Source: JACNIV01 sp965370415 (GTDB lineage: Bacteria; Cloacimonadota; Cloacimonadia; Cloacimonadales; TCS61). Taken from it: a DNA stretch of 64,000 bases. The stretch covers positions 1 through 64,000 of the forward strand of contig CBDUTJ010000013.1 in the NCBI GenBank assembly GCA_965370415.1. The letters run 5' to 3'. Both the position numbers and the translations under genes were made by a program. Numbering within the stretch: position 1 is the first letter of the stretch; every line of letters starts with the position of its first letter. Below, one piece after another: positions 34,512-43,400 of the stretch. The notes beneath the pieces were generated by a model that was not told where the DNA came from, ran no database searches, and worked only from the letters and a program-made list of their open reading frames with translations.

Positions 34512-37500
34512 TTATTTTAATATTACACATTTCTTAGTATCCGTAAAATCACCGGCAGTAATACGATAGAAATAGATTCCGGAACTTATATCCTCAGCAT
34601 TCCAAACAACAGAATAATTACCTGCCTGTTGAAATTCATTAACAAGTGTTTCTACTAATTGACCTTTGATATTATAAATCTTTAGTGACGCTTTGCTGGA
34701 TTTCGGAAGAGCATATGAAATTGTAGTTTGCGGGTTAAAAGGGTTAGGATAGTTCTGCCTCAAAGCAAATACCTTAGGAATATGAAGTGTAGGATCTTCA
34801 ACACCGACGCTTATTACATGCAAAGTTACAGGTATATTTACCAGTGAGTTTGCTGAGTTATTGTCTATCAGAATATTCGTTGAGTAGGTAGAGTCAGGTG
34901 TCAAACCATGCGTATCAAAGTGTATGTTTATATCAAGTGGTTGACCAGCTGGAATAGTACCAGATGTGGGGTTAACAATTAGCCATGGGACAATAACACC
35001 TGTTCCCTTAAATGTAATTCCTGTAAATCCAGAGTCATTCAAGCCACCTGTAGAGAGGATATAAGGAATATCAGCACCAACATAGACGGCACTAGTCATG
35101 CCCAATGTCTGGGGTAGTGATGTTTCGTAGGACCAGGTATCAGTGGCAGGATCATAAACTTGAACCTGATTCGTAGCAGGCCAGCCCGAATAACCACCCC
35201 CACCACCAACCTGGTAGATATGGGTACCGTTTGTGGTAACATTAGACCAGTTAAAGCCAACATAATCGGGCATTGGTGCTTTAATAGTCCAGGTATCAGT
35301 TGAAGGCTCATATTCATAGAGAGTATCAGCATAAATCCAACCACCGGGATCCAACCCACCAACCACATAAAATTTACCGTTAAGAAGGAAAACACCTCCG
35401 CAGATTTCGTTAGGTAAAGGCAAATCAGCAATAGAAGTCCAGATATCTGTGGCAATATCATACTTGTAGGAATTAAGTACACCTGTATTCCCATTATATC
35501 CGCCGGCAGTATAGATAATTCCATAAGTTTCATCACCAGCAGCAGCAAGCATGCAAATAGGCTCTGGATACTCAGCAAGTTGTGTCCATGTTCCAGTCCC
35601 TGACCCATCAGGAGTAAATTTGTAGAAGTCGGTGCAAGGAACATAGTAGTATCTTCCGACCACATACAGTTCTCCGTTAACCACAACACCTGTCCAATTG
35701 TCGCCACCGATAGGAGGTGGAGTTGAGTTAACCCATGTTTCAGTACTTACTTGCCATGCCTGAGCACAATATGGATCATCTTGGGTTCCAAATACATAGA
35801 CATAATCGCCAATCCAACCTATGGCTGATCTCCCACTTGTATTAGGAGAAGGAGCTACAGTATTCCATGTAATGGTGTTTCTTAATTCTTCCATTATTGG
35901 CTCAGCAAAGCCATAAGAATGAGCCAAATCTGCATTTCCCGTACAAGGATTACAATAACCCCTATTCTTAACAGGCTTGATTTCAATATCTGGGGTGCGC
36001 TCACTCCCACCCGGATAGTAAGTGATATTGAATGTAAGAGGTCCATTTCCATTATTAATAATTTCCATAGTAGTATCAAAAGTAGTATCAATTCCCACAT
36101 TAACTGTAAAACTCATTGGCTCAACAGCTATCTCAGGGTGCAACATAGCGAAATTAACAGTGGTTATATCATTTTCAACTACAACTATACCGGTGTTATC
36201 AAAAATGTTGTAACCAAACGCGGTAACTCTCATATCATAAGTATCTGGAAGCACCTCTTGCATAAAGTAGTGTCCTGTTGCATCAGTAGTATCACAATAA
36301 GTTAGTGAACTACCTGCTGCTGTAACCACTGCATTTTCAATTGGTTGTCCATTTTCTGCATCTGTAACTATTCCTTCAATAGCACCAACATCACCGGGTA
36401 TTACAATAAAGATGCCATCTGTCGTCGCCACTGCTGGGATGCCTTGGTTGTACATAAAATTAAGGAAATTCAGCATACTCGCCTGCCCCGGCACAACATC
36501 GGGTGAGACTTCAAATATCAGATTGATTAAGGTTCCGCTACCGGCAAGTGTATCTGCTCCAGCCATCTCAACTGAGATCTGTCCTTGAACTACATTGTAG
36601 TCACACACCCAGTCAGTCCCTGCAAGCAAGGTGCCAGAGATATCTATATCAACTCCAGTAATAATAGTATAATCATAACCCAGTGTGAATTCAGCAGATA
36701 GAACTCCCTCTCCTGTTAAATCTTCTGTATTGACAGGTATGGTTATTGTATCACCTGGTGCACCGTAAGTAGTCTCAGGAACAGAAATAGCTATATAGTT
36801 CAGAGGGTCGGGTTCTGTTTTAGCAAGATATAGTTTCATAGTCGAACCACTAGGCCAGTCATATCCAGCCACTATATACCCATTATCAGGGGCAATTTCA
36901 AGGGAGTGGAGGTAATTATAACCATAACCTGGTAGCCATTGCATCCAGATCATATCGCCTTCGGAGTTTGTTCTCATTAGTATGCTTGTTGCTTCGTAAG
37001 CTAAAGCGAGGATATAGCCACCATCAAGGGTTTGCCGTACATAGGAGCCCACACAATACATACCGGGTTCTGTGTACATCCTGGTCCAGAGTGTATCACC
37101 ATCAGAGTCAGTCTTAACGACATAAGGTCTAAGAGCATTACCATAAGTACCATATCCGCTAACGATATAGCCGCCATCTGTGGTCTGCTGTACAGATTGT
37201 CCCCTTCTCCCATCCGGAAATGTCCTTGTCCAGAGTGTATCACCCACAGAGTCAGTCTTGACAAGACTGACATCACTTGGTCCAGCACCACCTCCAGTAC
37301 TTCCGGTAACGATATAGCCACCATCTGTGGTCTGCTGCACATCCCACGCCCAGTAAGGACCACAATATTTTGTCCACATTACGTCACCCGCTGAGTCGAT
37401 TTTGTGTAATGTCATTTTTTGACCACCACTATTCCATCCCATACCAGCAATAATATAGCCTCCATCAGAAGTACGGGAAATAGAATTACCTTGGGAAATC

Positions 37501-37916
37501 GTAGTATAGGTTCTTGACCAGACCGTATCTCCTACGGTATTCACTTTAAGGATGAAACATTTCAAAGAAATACCATTCCAATCGCCATATCCTGTAGCAA
37601 CATAGCCACCATCGGAGGCAAGGTCAACAGAATAAAATGCTTCATTACCTGCATTGAAAAAATCGTATCTCCTTGTCCAGATAGTATCACCATCAGAGTT
37701 GACCCTAACGAGATAATAATCCTTATCCTCAACCTGTCCGATAAATCCACAGGCAATATAACCACTATCGGGAGTAACCTGAATCCCTCTGCCTTGAGCA
37801 TATTGACCATAGAGGTTTACCCATTCTATTGCTGGAGCCTGAGAATACAGTGCTTGAGGTATAACTGCCGTAAGCACTATTATCCCTAATATAATTTTAG
37901 TCATTAGCTTATTCAT
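34512..37916 (-). CDS. T9SS-exported multidomain protein with Kelch and cohesin-like modules
   Basis: The 1134-residue protein starts at 37916 (AAGGAG 6 nt upstream) with a signal peptide (MNKLMTKIILGIIVLTAVIPQALYS). It has, in order: a propeller of about seven 'DGGYIVTGYGxxGxxxxYLVKTDSxGDTLWTR' repeats (about 25-380); a cohesin-like module (about 395-530); a carboxypeptidase-regulatory-like module (EGIVTDAENGQPIENAVVTA); an Ig-like stretch; and a Kelch-type propeller (about 700-990, 'GGYNGNTGVLNSYKYDIATDIW', 'GGLDPGGWIYADTLYEYEPSTDTW'). A further Ig-like module and a T9SS sorting domain (NYPNPFNPQTTISY...TDTKKCVILK) follow. No catalytic motif is seen. Probably a large surface-binding protein. 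Confidence 0.85.
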   Translation of the reverse strand: MNKLMTKIILGIIVLTAVIPQALYSQAPAIEWVNLYGQYAQGRGIQVTPDSGYIACGFIGQVEDKDYYLVRVNSDGDTIWTRRYDFFNAGNEAFYSVDLASDGGYVATGYGDWNGISLKCFILKVNTVGDTVWSRTYTTISQGNSISRTSDGGYIIAGMGWNSGGQKMTLHKIDSAGDVMWTKYCGPYWAWDVQQTTDGGYIVTGSTGGGAGPSDVSLVKTDSVGDTLWTRTFPDGRRGQSVQQTTDGGYIVSGYGTYGNALRPYVVKTDSDGDTLWTRMYTEPGMYCVGSYVRQTLDGGYILALAYEATSILMRTNSEGDMIWMQWLPGYGYNYLHSLEIAPDNGYIVAGYDWPSGSTMKLYLAKTEPDPLNYIAISVPETTYGAPGDTITIPVNTEDLTGEGVLSAEFTLGYDYTIITGVDIDISGTLLAGTDWVCDYNVVQGQISVEMAGADTLAGSGTLINLIFEVSPDVVPGQASMLNFLNFMYNQGIPAVATTDGIFIVIPGDVGAIEGIVTDAENGQPIENAVVTAAGSSLTYCDTTDATGHYFMQEVLPDTYDMRVTAFGYNIFDNTGIVVVENDITTVNFAMLHPEIAVEPMSFTVNVGIDTTFDTTMEIINNGNGPLTFNITYYPGGSERTPDIEIKPVKNRGYCNPCTGNADLAHSYGFAEPIMEELRNTITWNTVAPSPNTSGRSAIGWIGDYVYVFGTQDDPYCAQAWQVSTETWVNSTPPPIGGDNWTGVVVNGELYVVGRYYYVPCTDFYKFTPDGSGTGTWTQLAEYPEPICMLAAAGDETYGIIYTAGGYNGNTGVLNSYKYDIATDIWTSIADLPLPNEICGGVFLLNGKFYVVGGLDPGGWIYADTLYEYEPSTDTWTIKAPMPDYVGFNWSNVTTNGTHIYQVGGGGGYSGWPATNQVQVYDPATDTWSYETSLPQTLGMTSAVYVGADIPYILSTGGLNDSGFTGITFKGTGVIVPWLIVNPTSGTIPAGQPLDINIHFDTHGLTPDSTYSTNILIDNNSANSLVNIPVTLHVISVGVEDPTLHIPKVFALRQNYPNPFNPQTTISYALPKSSKASLKIYNIKGQLVETLVNEFQQAGNYSVVWNAEDISSGIYFYRITAGDFTDTKKCVILK

Positions 37917-37998
37917 CTTAATCTCCTTTCTTTTTAAACTCATCCCCACAGTTAAATAAAAAAATATAGATTCCATTTGGTAAACTCGATACCTTCTC

Positions 37999-38883
37999 TT
38001 AAAATGCCCGTGATAGATCTGCCTCTATCGGAGATTCCTCGAATTTAATCTTAAATTCTTCAAACGACATTGCTTTTTCCCAGATATTTTCAAATACAAA
38101 CTTTTGTGACATTGCAAAGCTGTGATGGTTAATGATCATAGTGGTTACACTCGGTTGCAAAGAAATTGTATCATTTAAGGAGAGCATTGTTATATTTTCA
38201 TCAAAGATAGCTAACTTCATAGGCAACTCTTTTACTATTCTCACCTCTTCTTCATTAGAAATTAAAGCAGAAACAATTTTTATAAATTCTTTTTTTTCAG
38301 ATTCAGATGTAATGCCCTTATATTCACAAATATCCCTTTGAATAACTTGTCTTCTATCCTTATTAGTATTACGAAGACTTTTTTCTTCCATTATAGCCTC
38401 TTTAGGTGAACTAGCATAAGGTGGTTTTGTAAAGATAAGGATTTCCTTTTTTGCATTCTTATTGATACTCAACCATTTTTTTCTAACCTGTTCTTTGTCT
38501 TTAATAATTTCAATATATTCTAAGGGATTATCTTCCCCTTTCCTCTTTTCATACAAAGGTGAAAGAATATTCAATATCTGTTTAGTCATATTTTCTTTTA
38601 CGCCCAAATCTTTTCTATATATCATTAGTAATTTATCCAAAGAATATTCAGGATCCACAGCTTCATATTTTTTAAGCCGTCCAATTTTTCTCTCTGCGCA
38701 CAGCCCTTTACCAATTAACCGATACAATACCTCATAAACTTTGGTCCTTGGGATATTGACGAGTTGTTGTATTTCAGAGGCAGTAAAGTCCTTTTTATTA
38801 AATAGAGTGATATATACTTTTGCCTCACGTGTGGATAATCCAAAATCAATAATGTATTCTTCTAGTTCTTTTAAATCAAACAT
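37999..38883 (-). CDS. TrmB-family transcriptional regulator
   Basis: The 294-residue cytoplasmic protein has an N-terminal winged helix (about 1-75): LEEYIIDFGLSTREAKVYIT, FTASEIQQLVNIPRTKVYEV, LYRLIGKGLCAER. This is the typical TrmB/Sugar-specific regulator N-terminus found widely in archaea and some bacteria. A coiled linker and a PLD-like effector-binding region follow (about 125-290, KEILIFTKPPYASSP; VRIVKELPMKLAIFDENITM). Such proteins usually control sugar uptake or metabolism genes. The start at 38883 has GGAGG 8 nt upstream. It ends about 80 bp before the start of the T9SS cargo run, so it may regulate it, by position only. Confidence 0.8.
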   Translation of the reverse strand: MFDLKELEEYIIDFGLSTREAKVYITLFNKKDFTASEIQQLVNIPRTKVYEVLYRLIGKGLCAERKIGRLKKYEAVDPEYSLDKLLMIYRKDLGVKENMTKQILNILSPLYEKRKGEDNPLEYIEIIKDKEQVRKKWLSINKNAKKEILIFTKPPYASSPKEAIMEEKSLRNTNKDRRQVIQRDICEYKGITSESEKKEFIKIVSALISNEEEVRIVKELPMKLAIFDENITMLSLNDTISLQPSVTTMIINHHSFAMSQKFVFENIWEKAMSFEEFKIKFEESPIEADLSRAF

Positions 38884-39447
38884 TTCTATTACCTCCATTA
38901 AAGGTAAAGCTTAGTTACCTTTTTATAGTACAATAAGATTTCAACCAAAATAATCTGTCAAGAATTTTCTCGGTTATGTATTTAGTTGAGTGGGAAAAAT
39001 TAGCAATTAGCCCTTTAGCAATTAACCTTTAGTAATAAAAAATTAAAAAATGGAAAATGGAAAATGGAAAAACTATAAAACCAGTACAATGGAAACGTGT
39101 TCTTACATCAGAATAGTGACAAATTCATATATCAATACGAATAATAATATTAACAAATAAACGAGCAAAATTATTAAAAACAAACCAAATTAACTTTTTG
39201 CGTGCAATGCGCAGATAGGTGAAAGTACTATTATTATCCGAAGTTATCTCAAATATTTTATAAATATATTTCATTCTAAACCAACTATGAACCGATCTAA
39301 AACAATTTATAAATTTCACTAAAACCTTTTGTTCCAATATATTTTTCAAAATCAAGCGACCAACTAACGGTCAATTACCGGTCAATTCGGTCAATACCTA
39401 AAAAAGAGGGATTTACCCTCTTTTAGATAGTGAGAATAAACATCCCA
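38884..39447. other. intergenic region at the left edge of the mobile island
   Basis: 560 bp with no convincing gene. It contains an A-rich run with GGAAAATGGAAAATGGAAAA (around 39052-39071), three CGGTCAAT repeats (39368-39375, 39379-39386, 39388-39395) and the terminator of the next gene. The left end of the mobile island probably falls here or further left. Confidence 0.4.
39401..39426 (-). terminator. rho-independent terminator of the VWA operon
   Basis: AAAAGAGGG-TAAAT-CCCTCTTTTTT on the minus strand, 22 bp after the stop of the VWA gene. Confidence 0.85.
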
Positions 39448-40563
39448 CTATCCCATATGTATCACCTCACCAAAAGGTGGTTTGAAGTTAGCTTTATCTG
39501 TTAGAATCCACAAAGTCGGATAATCAGGTGGTTCCGGAAATGAATCGCAATATCCATCTGTGAAATAGATAACACAGGATGGCAAAATATCTTCTTGCTC
39601 AATATAAGCAAATCCCGGTTTGAAGTCTGTACCACCACCCCCTTTGGCATGAAGCTGGAAATCATAAATATCGATGGTTTCGATATTAGCTACTTTGGAA
39701 TCCACATAGATGACCTTGATCTCTGTCCCCGGATAAATAGACAAAATTGCCTGTAATTCAGCTGCAAATATATCCAGTTCTTTCTGTGAGACCGAACCGC
39801 TGGTATCAATAATAACAGCAATTGTTCCGAGCGTGGGAACATTAAGCCCGGGAAGATACAATCCGGAATACAGATAACGCTTATTGGGCTGTTTCCAAGT
39901 ATAATCATTCCTGGCATTTTCTGTAATGAAGCGAGATAATATCTCTTTCCAATTAAGCTTCGGTTGTAAGGTCTCCTGGATCATTCTCTCCAGACCAGCC
40001 GGAAGTTTACCCTGAGCCTTGGCAACCGCTGCTGCACGTGCTATTGTTATTTTGCAGTTCTTGATCTGCTGGGGAAGAGTGTTTGCGTGGCTACTCTTAC
40101 TATTGCTCCTGTCCTGCTTGTAATCTCTCACTTCGCCCATGAGGGCAACTGCAACTGGTATTTTAATGGATTTGGGAAGTTGGTTATAGATCACTTCTGC
40201 TTCCAGATCCTTGAACTTAGAATCAGATAATGCTCCTTCGGGAAGTGAAAATCCGGAATCTTTAACGATGGGATTAACTGCATAATCGCAGGCAACATTC
40301 CACTTAAGATGTTCTCTGCTGTTTTTTCTGAAAGGATGGAGCATAGCGATATGAAGAACTTCATGACAGATGACGGCCTTTAATTCGGCATTTGATAGTT
40401 TATCAATAAACTGAGGATTATAACCCAGTACTACCGAATCCGTATAAGCTGTCTCACATTCAGTGTCTTCCTCCAACCTCAATTGAAGAGCAATAGAGGC
40501 AAAAAAAGGGCTTGAAAGAACCAGTCCCGCTCTCGCTTTGGTTAGTTTCTTTATTGTTTCCAT
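39448..40563 (-). CDS. VWA-like protein with zincin metallopeptidase domain (DUF2201-like)
   Basis: The 371-residue protein has an N-terminal putative metallopeptidase domain with VICHEVLHIAMLH (HExxH at 67-71). A linker precedes a C-terminal VWA-like domain with the MIDAS motif DTSGS (253-257), a conserved FTDG further on, and the closing ILTDKANFKPPFGEVIHMG. This two-domain architecture is known from phage, plasmid and bacterial operons that pair it with a MoxR-type AAA+ ATPase, as here (41952-42953). The complex is thought to remodel or insert cofactors into targets; the true target here is unknown. Its start lies 1 nt after the stop of the upstream gene, so it is translated from the same mRNA. 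Confidence 0.85.
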   Translation of the reverse strand: METIKKLTKARAGLVLSSPFFASIALQLRLEEDTECETAYTDSVVLGYNPQFIDKLSNAELKAVICHEVLHIAMLHPFRKNSREHLKWNVACDYAVNPIVKDSGFSLPEGALSDSKFKDLEAEVIYNQLPKSIKIPVAVALMGEVRDYKQDRSNSKSSHANTLPQQIKNCKITIARAAAVAKAQGKLPAGLERMIQETLQPKLNWKEILSRFITENARNDYTWKQPNKRYLYSGLYLPGLNVPTLGTIAVIIDTSGSVSQKELDIFAAELQAILSIYPGTEIKVIYVDSKVANIETIDIYDFQLHAKGGGGTDFKPGFAYIEQEDILPSCVIYFTDGYCDSFPEPPDYPTLWILTDKANFKPPFGEVIHMG

Positions 40564-40564
40564 A

Positions 40565-41071
40565 TTACCCCGCTTTAGCTAATTTTTTTTCTGTCTCTTT
40601 TTTCTTCTTCGCTTTTTTCATCTTTATCCTGTTGAACACTTTCTCTGCATCACTATGTAGATCGGCTTTTTCGTAAGTTTCATATAAGTAGCGGTCTTCC
40701 AGCATAGCCTCCAACACTTTTTTCGAAATATCCTTGAAATATTCAACAGCATAATGATACAGGTTGGGTTTTTCGCTATTATCTGATATTATCATATGCT
40801 TTAGTATCTGATCTTTCTGGAGGAAATTTTCTTCATCAGCATAATCACCTGCAATTACAATTCTATCGCCAGCCCAACTACCGATTATGGGGTCATCTGA
40901 GTGAAGATCACCTCCGCCGCGTCCGTTTCCATCTGATAGCAATACAGCCAGCGCTGTCATGGTCCCTTCTCTACTACAGCCAAATTCCAGGAGCTTTGCC
41001 CCATCATTGAAGGTATAGGTATTCAGAAATTCCTGCTTATCGAGATTAACTATCTTGTAATATTGTCCCAT
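40565..41071 (-). CDS. MGQYY-type hypothetical protein
   Basis: The 168-residue protein begins MGQYYKIVNLDKQEFLNTY, a start shared by a family of uncharacterised phage and plasmid proteins. There is a glycine-rich loop (DGNGRGGGDLHSDDPIIGSW) followed by GDRIVIAGDY, and a lysine-rich C-terminal helix (KMKKAKKKKETEKKLAK). No signal peptide or catalytic motif. The start at 41071 is chosen for GGAGG 5 nt upstream; an in-frame ATG at 41083 overlaps that box less well. It sits between the DUF3150-like and VWA genes in a tight minus-strand operon (12 bp and 1 bp spacings). Confidence 0.65.
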   Translation of the reverse strand: MGQYYKIVNLDKQEFLNTYTFNDGAKLLEFGCSREGTMTALAVLLSDGNGRGGGDLHSDDPIIGSWAGDRIVIAGDYADEENFLQKDQILKHMIISDNSEKPNLYHYAVEYFKDISKKVLEAMLEDRYLYETYEKADLHSDAEKVFNRIKMKKAKKKKETEKKLAKAG

Positions 41072-41083
41072 ATATTCCTCCAC

Positions 41084-41932
41084 TTAAGCTGCCGGCAGGT
41101 AATGCCGCATCTTATTCAGGATCTTCTGTGCTTCCATAGCGGTTTTGTTCCTGATATTGTCATCTTCTCTCAATGTTTGAGGATCGTGTTTGGTAAGTTT
41201 AGTTTTGATCTCCTGAACCGAAGATTCAAGATCCGGATCATCTGTGATATTGAGTTTAGGAAGAAGGTCACATAACTCGCTGATATTGTTCACAAGACTA
41301 TTTTTGAATTTATTGTCGACTTTCTTCAACCTCTCCACCATGTGTTCTACAACCTTGAATAATCTCTGCCAGAGATCTTTCATGGCTGTTTCGGTTGCTT
41401 CTCTCACCTGTTCTTCAATCGATTCTTTTATGGCTTCGATCTCCTCATTATTTAGATTAACCCGGAAATCATCTGCGACGGGTACCGGAGATACCTGGGT
41501 TGAGAACGAATATTTTGTGTTTAATGTTAAAACATCAGGGTAATCTTCTTCATCATACATGCTGTTCAATCTGTGCTGCGCTTCACTCTTCAAAGCAGGA
41601 TAAGCTCTGATGAAATTCTCAACCTCATTTTCATACTGATCCTGAAACTTCCGAATAGAATTTACATAGTTGAAGTAATTTGCTGCTGGTAAGAGCCGTC
41701 CCCCATTATCCAGCCAGGGAAGAGTATTGTCATAATGAAAGTTCCTGGCTTCTGAAGCTATCTTCTGAATCTTACATATTGAAGCTTTAGCAATAAGTAG
41801 TTTATTATATCTACCCGCATCCTTGGAATTATGAATACTTTCAACTTCCTCCGATATCTTACGATCATATTTTCTGGCTGTCCAGGCACCAATATTCAGA
41901 TAAATTAACATCGTTTTTTCAGTTAAAGACAT
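41084..41932 (-). CDS. DUF3150-like protein
   Basis: The 282-residue, largely helical protein (GAWTARKYDRKISEEVESIH; IRAYPALKSEAQHRLNSMYD; DYPDVLTL...VSPVPVADDFRV; then long helices about 150-282). Its pattern and its position between a MoxR ATPase and a VWA/zincin protein match the DUF3150 family of phages and plasmids. Assignment rests on pattern and context; I cannot run a profile search. The start at 41932 has AAGGAGG 6-7 nt upstream. Possibly a substrate adaptor of the ATPase-VWA machine. Confidence 0.55.
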   Translation of the reverse strand: MSLTEKTMLIYLNIGAWTARKYDRKISEEVESIHNSKDAGRYNKLLIAKASICKIQKIASEARNFHYDNTLPWLDNGGRLLPAANYFNYVNSIRKFQDQYENEVENFIRAYPALKSEAQHRLNSMYDEEDYPDVLTLNTKYSFSTQVSPVPVADDFRVNLNNEEIEAIKESIEEQVREATETAMKDLWQRLFKVVEHMVERLKKVDNKFKNSLVNNISELCDLLPKLNITDDPDLESSVQEIKTKLTKHDPQTLREDDNIRNKTAMEAQKILNKMRHYLPAA

Positions 41933-41951
41933 GTTATCCTCCTTTATTTTT

Positions 41952-42953
41952 TTACAACACCACATCAGCGTGTTTGATCGCCCATGCAGAGAACTCTTTC
42001 GTATTCGCCAGTGACTTGTTCCGTTTGATTGCATCTTTGATCAATAAGACCTGGAACTCTCCAGGCAAACGATTGGTAAACCTGATGATATTGGCGAAGT
42101 TCTTTTTATCAGCTTTGGCTGAAAGAGCACCACAGACCGCATAGAGAGTGGATGGTTCAGTGGGAACTTCCGCCTTATCAGGGTGAGCGATCAGCTTCTC
42201 AATATCGGGGAGTTCCTTATATACCTTCAGAAATCCCAGGAACTCTGCTGCAAAGCCCTCTCCTGCTGCTCCCGAGATCATTTCGAATTCAGTATCTTGG
42301 GGCAAACCTGCATTCATCATCTTACCTACATAAGCTACCGTTCTGGGATTTGGTGTGTTGATGATATCAGCTGTAGGTTTAAAGTCGTGTAGCAAATTAG
42401 GTCTAAACCTGATAAAAGCTATCAGTTCTGTTGGCATATTATTATTAATTGCCCACTCTACCCAGTCATCAATATTAACATCTAATTCTAAAATAGCAGA
42501 GAATCTACTCTTCACCGGTTCCAGTATTCCCTGAACTGCTGCTCTATCTTGTCTTCTGTTAGTAGCAGCAAGGAAGATTACATGCTCTGAAACCTTATGA
42601 CCATTGATTTTACGTGCCAACAGTAGGTGCATACAAGATGCTTGAACTGATGCCGGAGCCTGTCCCAGGTCATCGAGAAAGAAGACAGTAGGCTTTTCTG
42701 CTTTTATTAATTGAAGCAGATCACCAAAGGGTAAAAAAGTTGCTTCTGTTCCGTCTTTAATTGGAAACGGCAATCCTTTGAAATCAGTTGGGTCAGATAC
42801 TACAGGATGGTTAACTATAAGCTCAGTGCCTGTCTCCAGACAGGCTTGAGTTAAAATTTCTGTCTTTCCTATACCCGGGCTTCCTTTAATAAGCAATGGA
42901 TATTTGTTTTTAATAGCAAATTTAATTGCCTGGTTTAATTGTTTTGGACGCAT
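41952..42953 (-). CDS. MoxR-type AAA+ ATPase
   Basis: The 333-residue protein has Walker A GSPGIGKT (24-31), Walker B VFFLDDL (about 81-87), sensor 1 FLAATNRR (about 122-129) and an arginine-finger region EPVKSRF (about 139-145), then a helical lid domain. This is the MoxR/RavA-like AAA+ arrangement; such ATPases act as chaperones with VWA-domain partners. The start at 42953 is preceded by AAAGGAG; the upstream in-frame Met codons lie near the preceding terminator. It is the first gene of the operon MoxR - DUF3150-like - MGQYY - VWA, with gaps of 19, 12 and 1 bp. Confidence 0.88.
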   Translation of the reverse strand: MRPKQLNQAIKFAIKNKYPLLIKGSPGIGKTEILTQACLETGTELIVNHPVVSDPTDFKGLPFPIKDGTEATFLPFGDLLQLIKAEKPTVFFLDDLGQAPASVQASCMHLLLARKINGHKVSEHVIFLAATNRRQDRAAVQGILEPVKSRFSAILELDVNIDDWVEWAINNNMPTELIAFIRFRPNLLHDFKPTADIINTPNPRTVAYVGKMMNAGLPQDTEFEMISGAAGEGFAAEFLGFLKVYKELPDIEKLIAHPDKAEVPTEPSTLYAVCGALSAKADKKNFANIIRFTNRLPGEFQVLLIKDAIKRNKSLANTKEFSAWAIKHADVVL

Positions 42954-42983
42954 ATTATTTTCTCCTTTATTGTTTTTGGACAT

Positions 42984-43009
42984 AAAAAAAAGCCGGATTT
43001 TCACCGGCG
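42984..43009 (-). terminator. rho-independent terminator upstream of MoxR gene
   Basis: GCCGG-TGAAAAT-CCGGC followed by TTTTTTT on the minus strand. It separates the 43039-44413 genes from the MoxR operon. Confidence 0.85.
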
Positions 43010-43038
43010 TTATGTTTTGAAATTATTTACTTCAACTT

Positions 43039-43389
43039 TTATTCTACAGGTTCACCTTTTTTTCTTTCATAGACAAGATTATAAGCGATCCCTTTTTCAA
43101 TACGATATCCCCATTTTGAACTATCTTCTCCGATAAATTCAATGTCTCCATCTTCCAAAAAGGAAGCCAGTTTCCTGATCCATTTTTCATCATGAGACCA
43201 CTTGGCATACAAGTCCTCACAACAGAACCAGCCATCATCGTCAAGCTCCAACCAGTCCAATTCATATTCCCAATCTTCAGCTATATTAGCAGAGATTTTA
43301 AGTTTTATCTCAGACAGGAGTCCACGGACATCTTTCATGCAGTCATCTTTTACACAGGGATCTATGATTAAAGTGCTGTAATATCCCAT
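43039..43389 (-). CDS. MGYYS-type hypothetical protein
   Basis: The 116-residue acidic protein starts MGYYSTLIIDP and contains YELDWLELDDDGWFCCEDLY and WIRKLASFLEDGDIEFIGED. Proteins with this start occur in phages and mobile elements; function unknown. Strong AGGAGG box before the ATG. It is followed by the terminator at 42984-43009 and preceded after 11 bp by the 252-residue ORF, so the two are co-transcribed. Confidence 0.6.
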   Translation of the reverse strand: MGYYSTLIIDPCVKDDCMKDVRGLLSEIKLKISANIAEDWEYELDWLELDDDGWFCCEDLYAKWSHDEKWIRKLASFLEDGDIEFIGEDSSKWGYRIEKGIAYNLVYERKKGEPVE

Positions 43390-43400
43390 GACGAAACCTC

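Noticed and set aside
35096..35707. 203-codon minus-strand ORF in another frame
   Set aside because: Overlaps the Kelch region of the 34512 gene in a different frame and has a repetitive leucine-rich shadow translation.
39125..39355. 76-residue ORF upstream of the VWA terminator
   Set aside because: AT-rich composition, no clear ribosome binding site, family not recognisable; more likely noncoding island edge.
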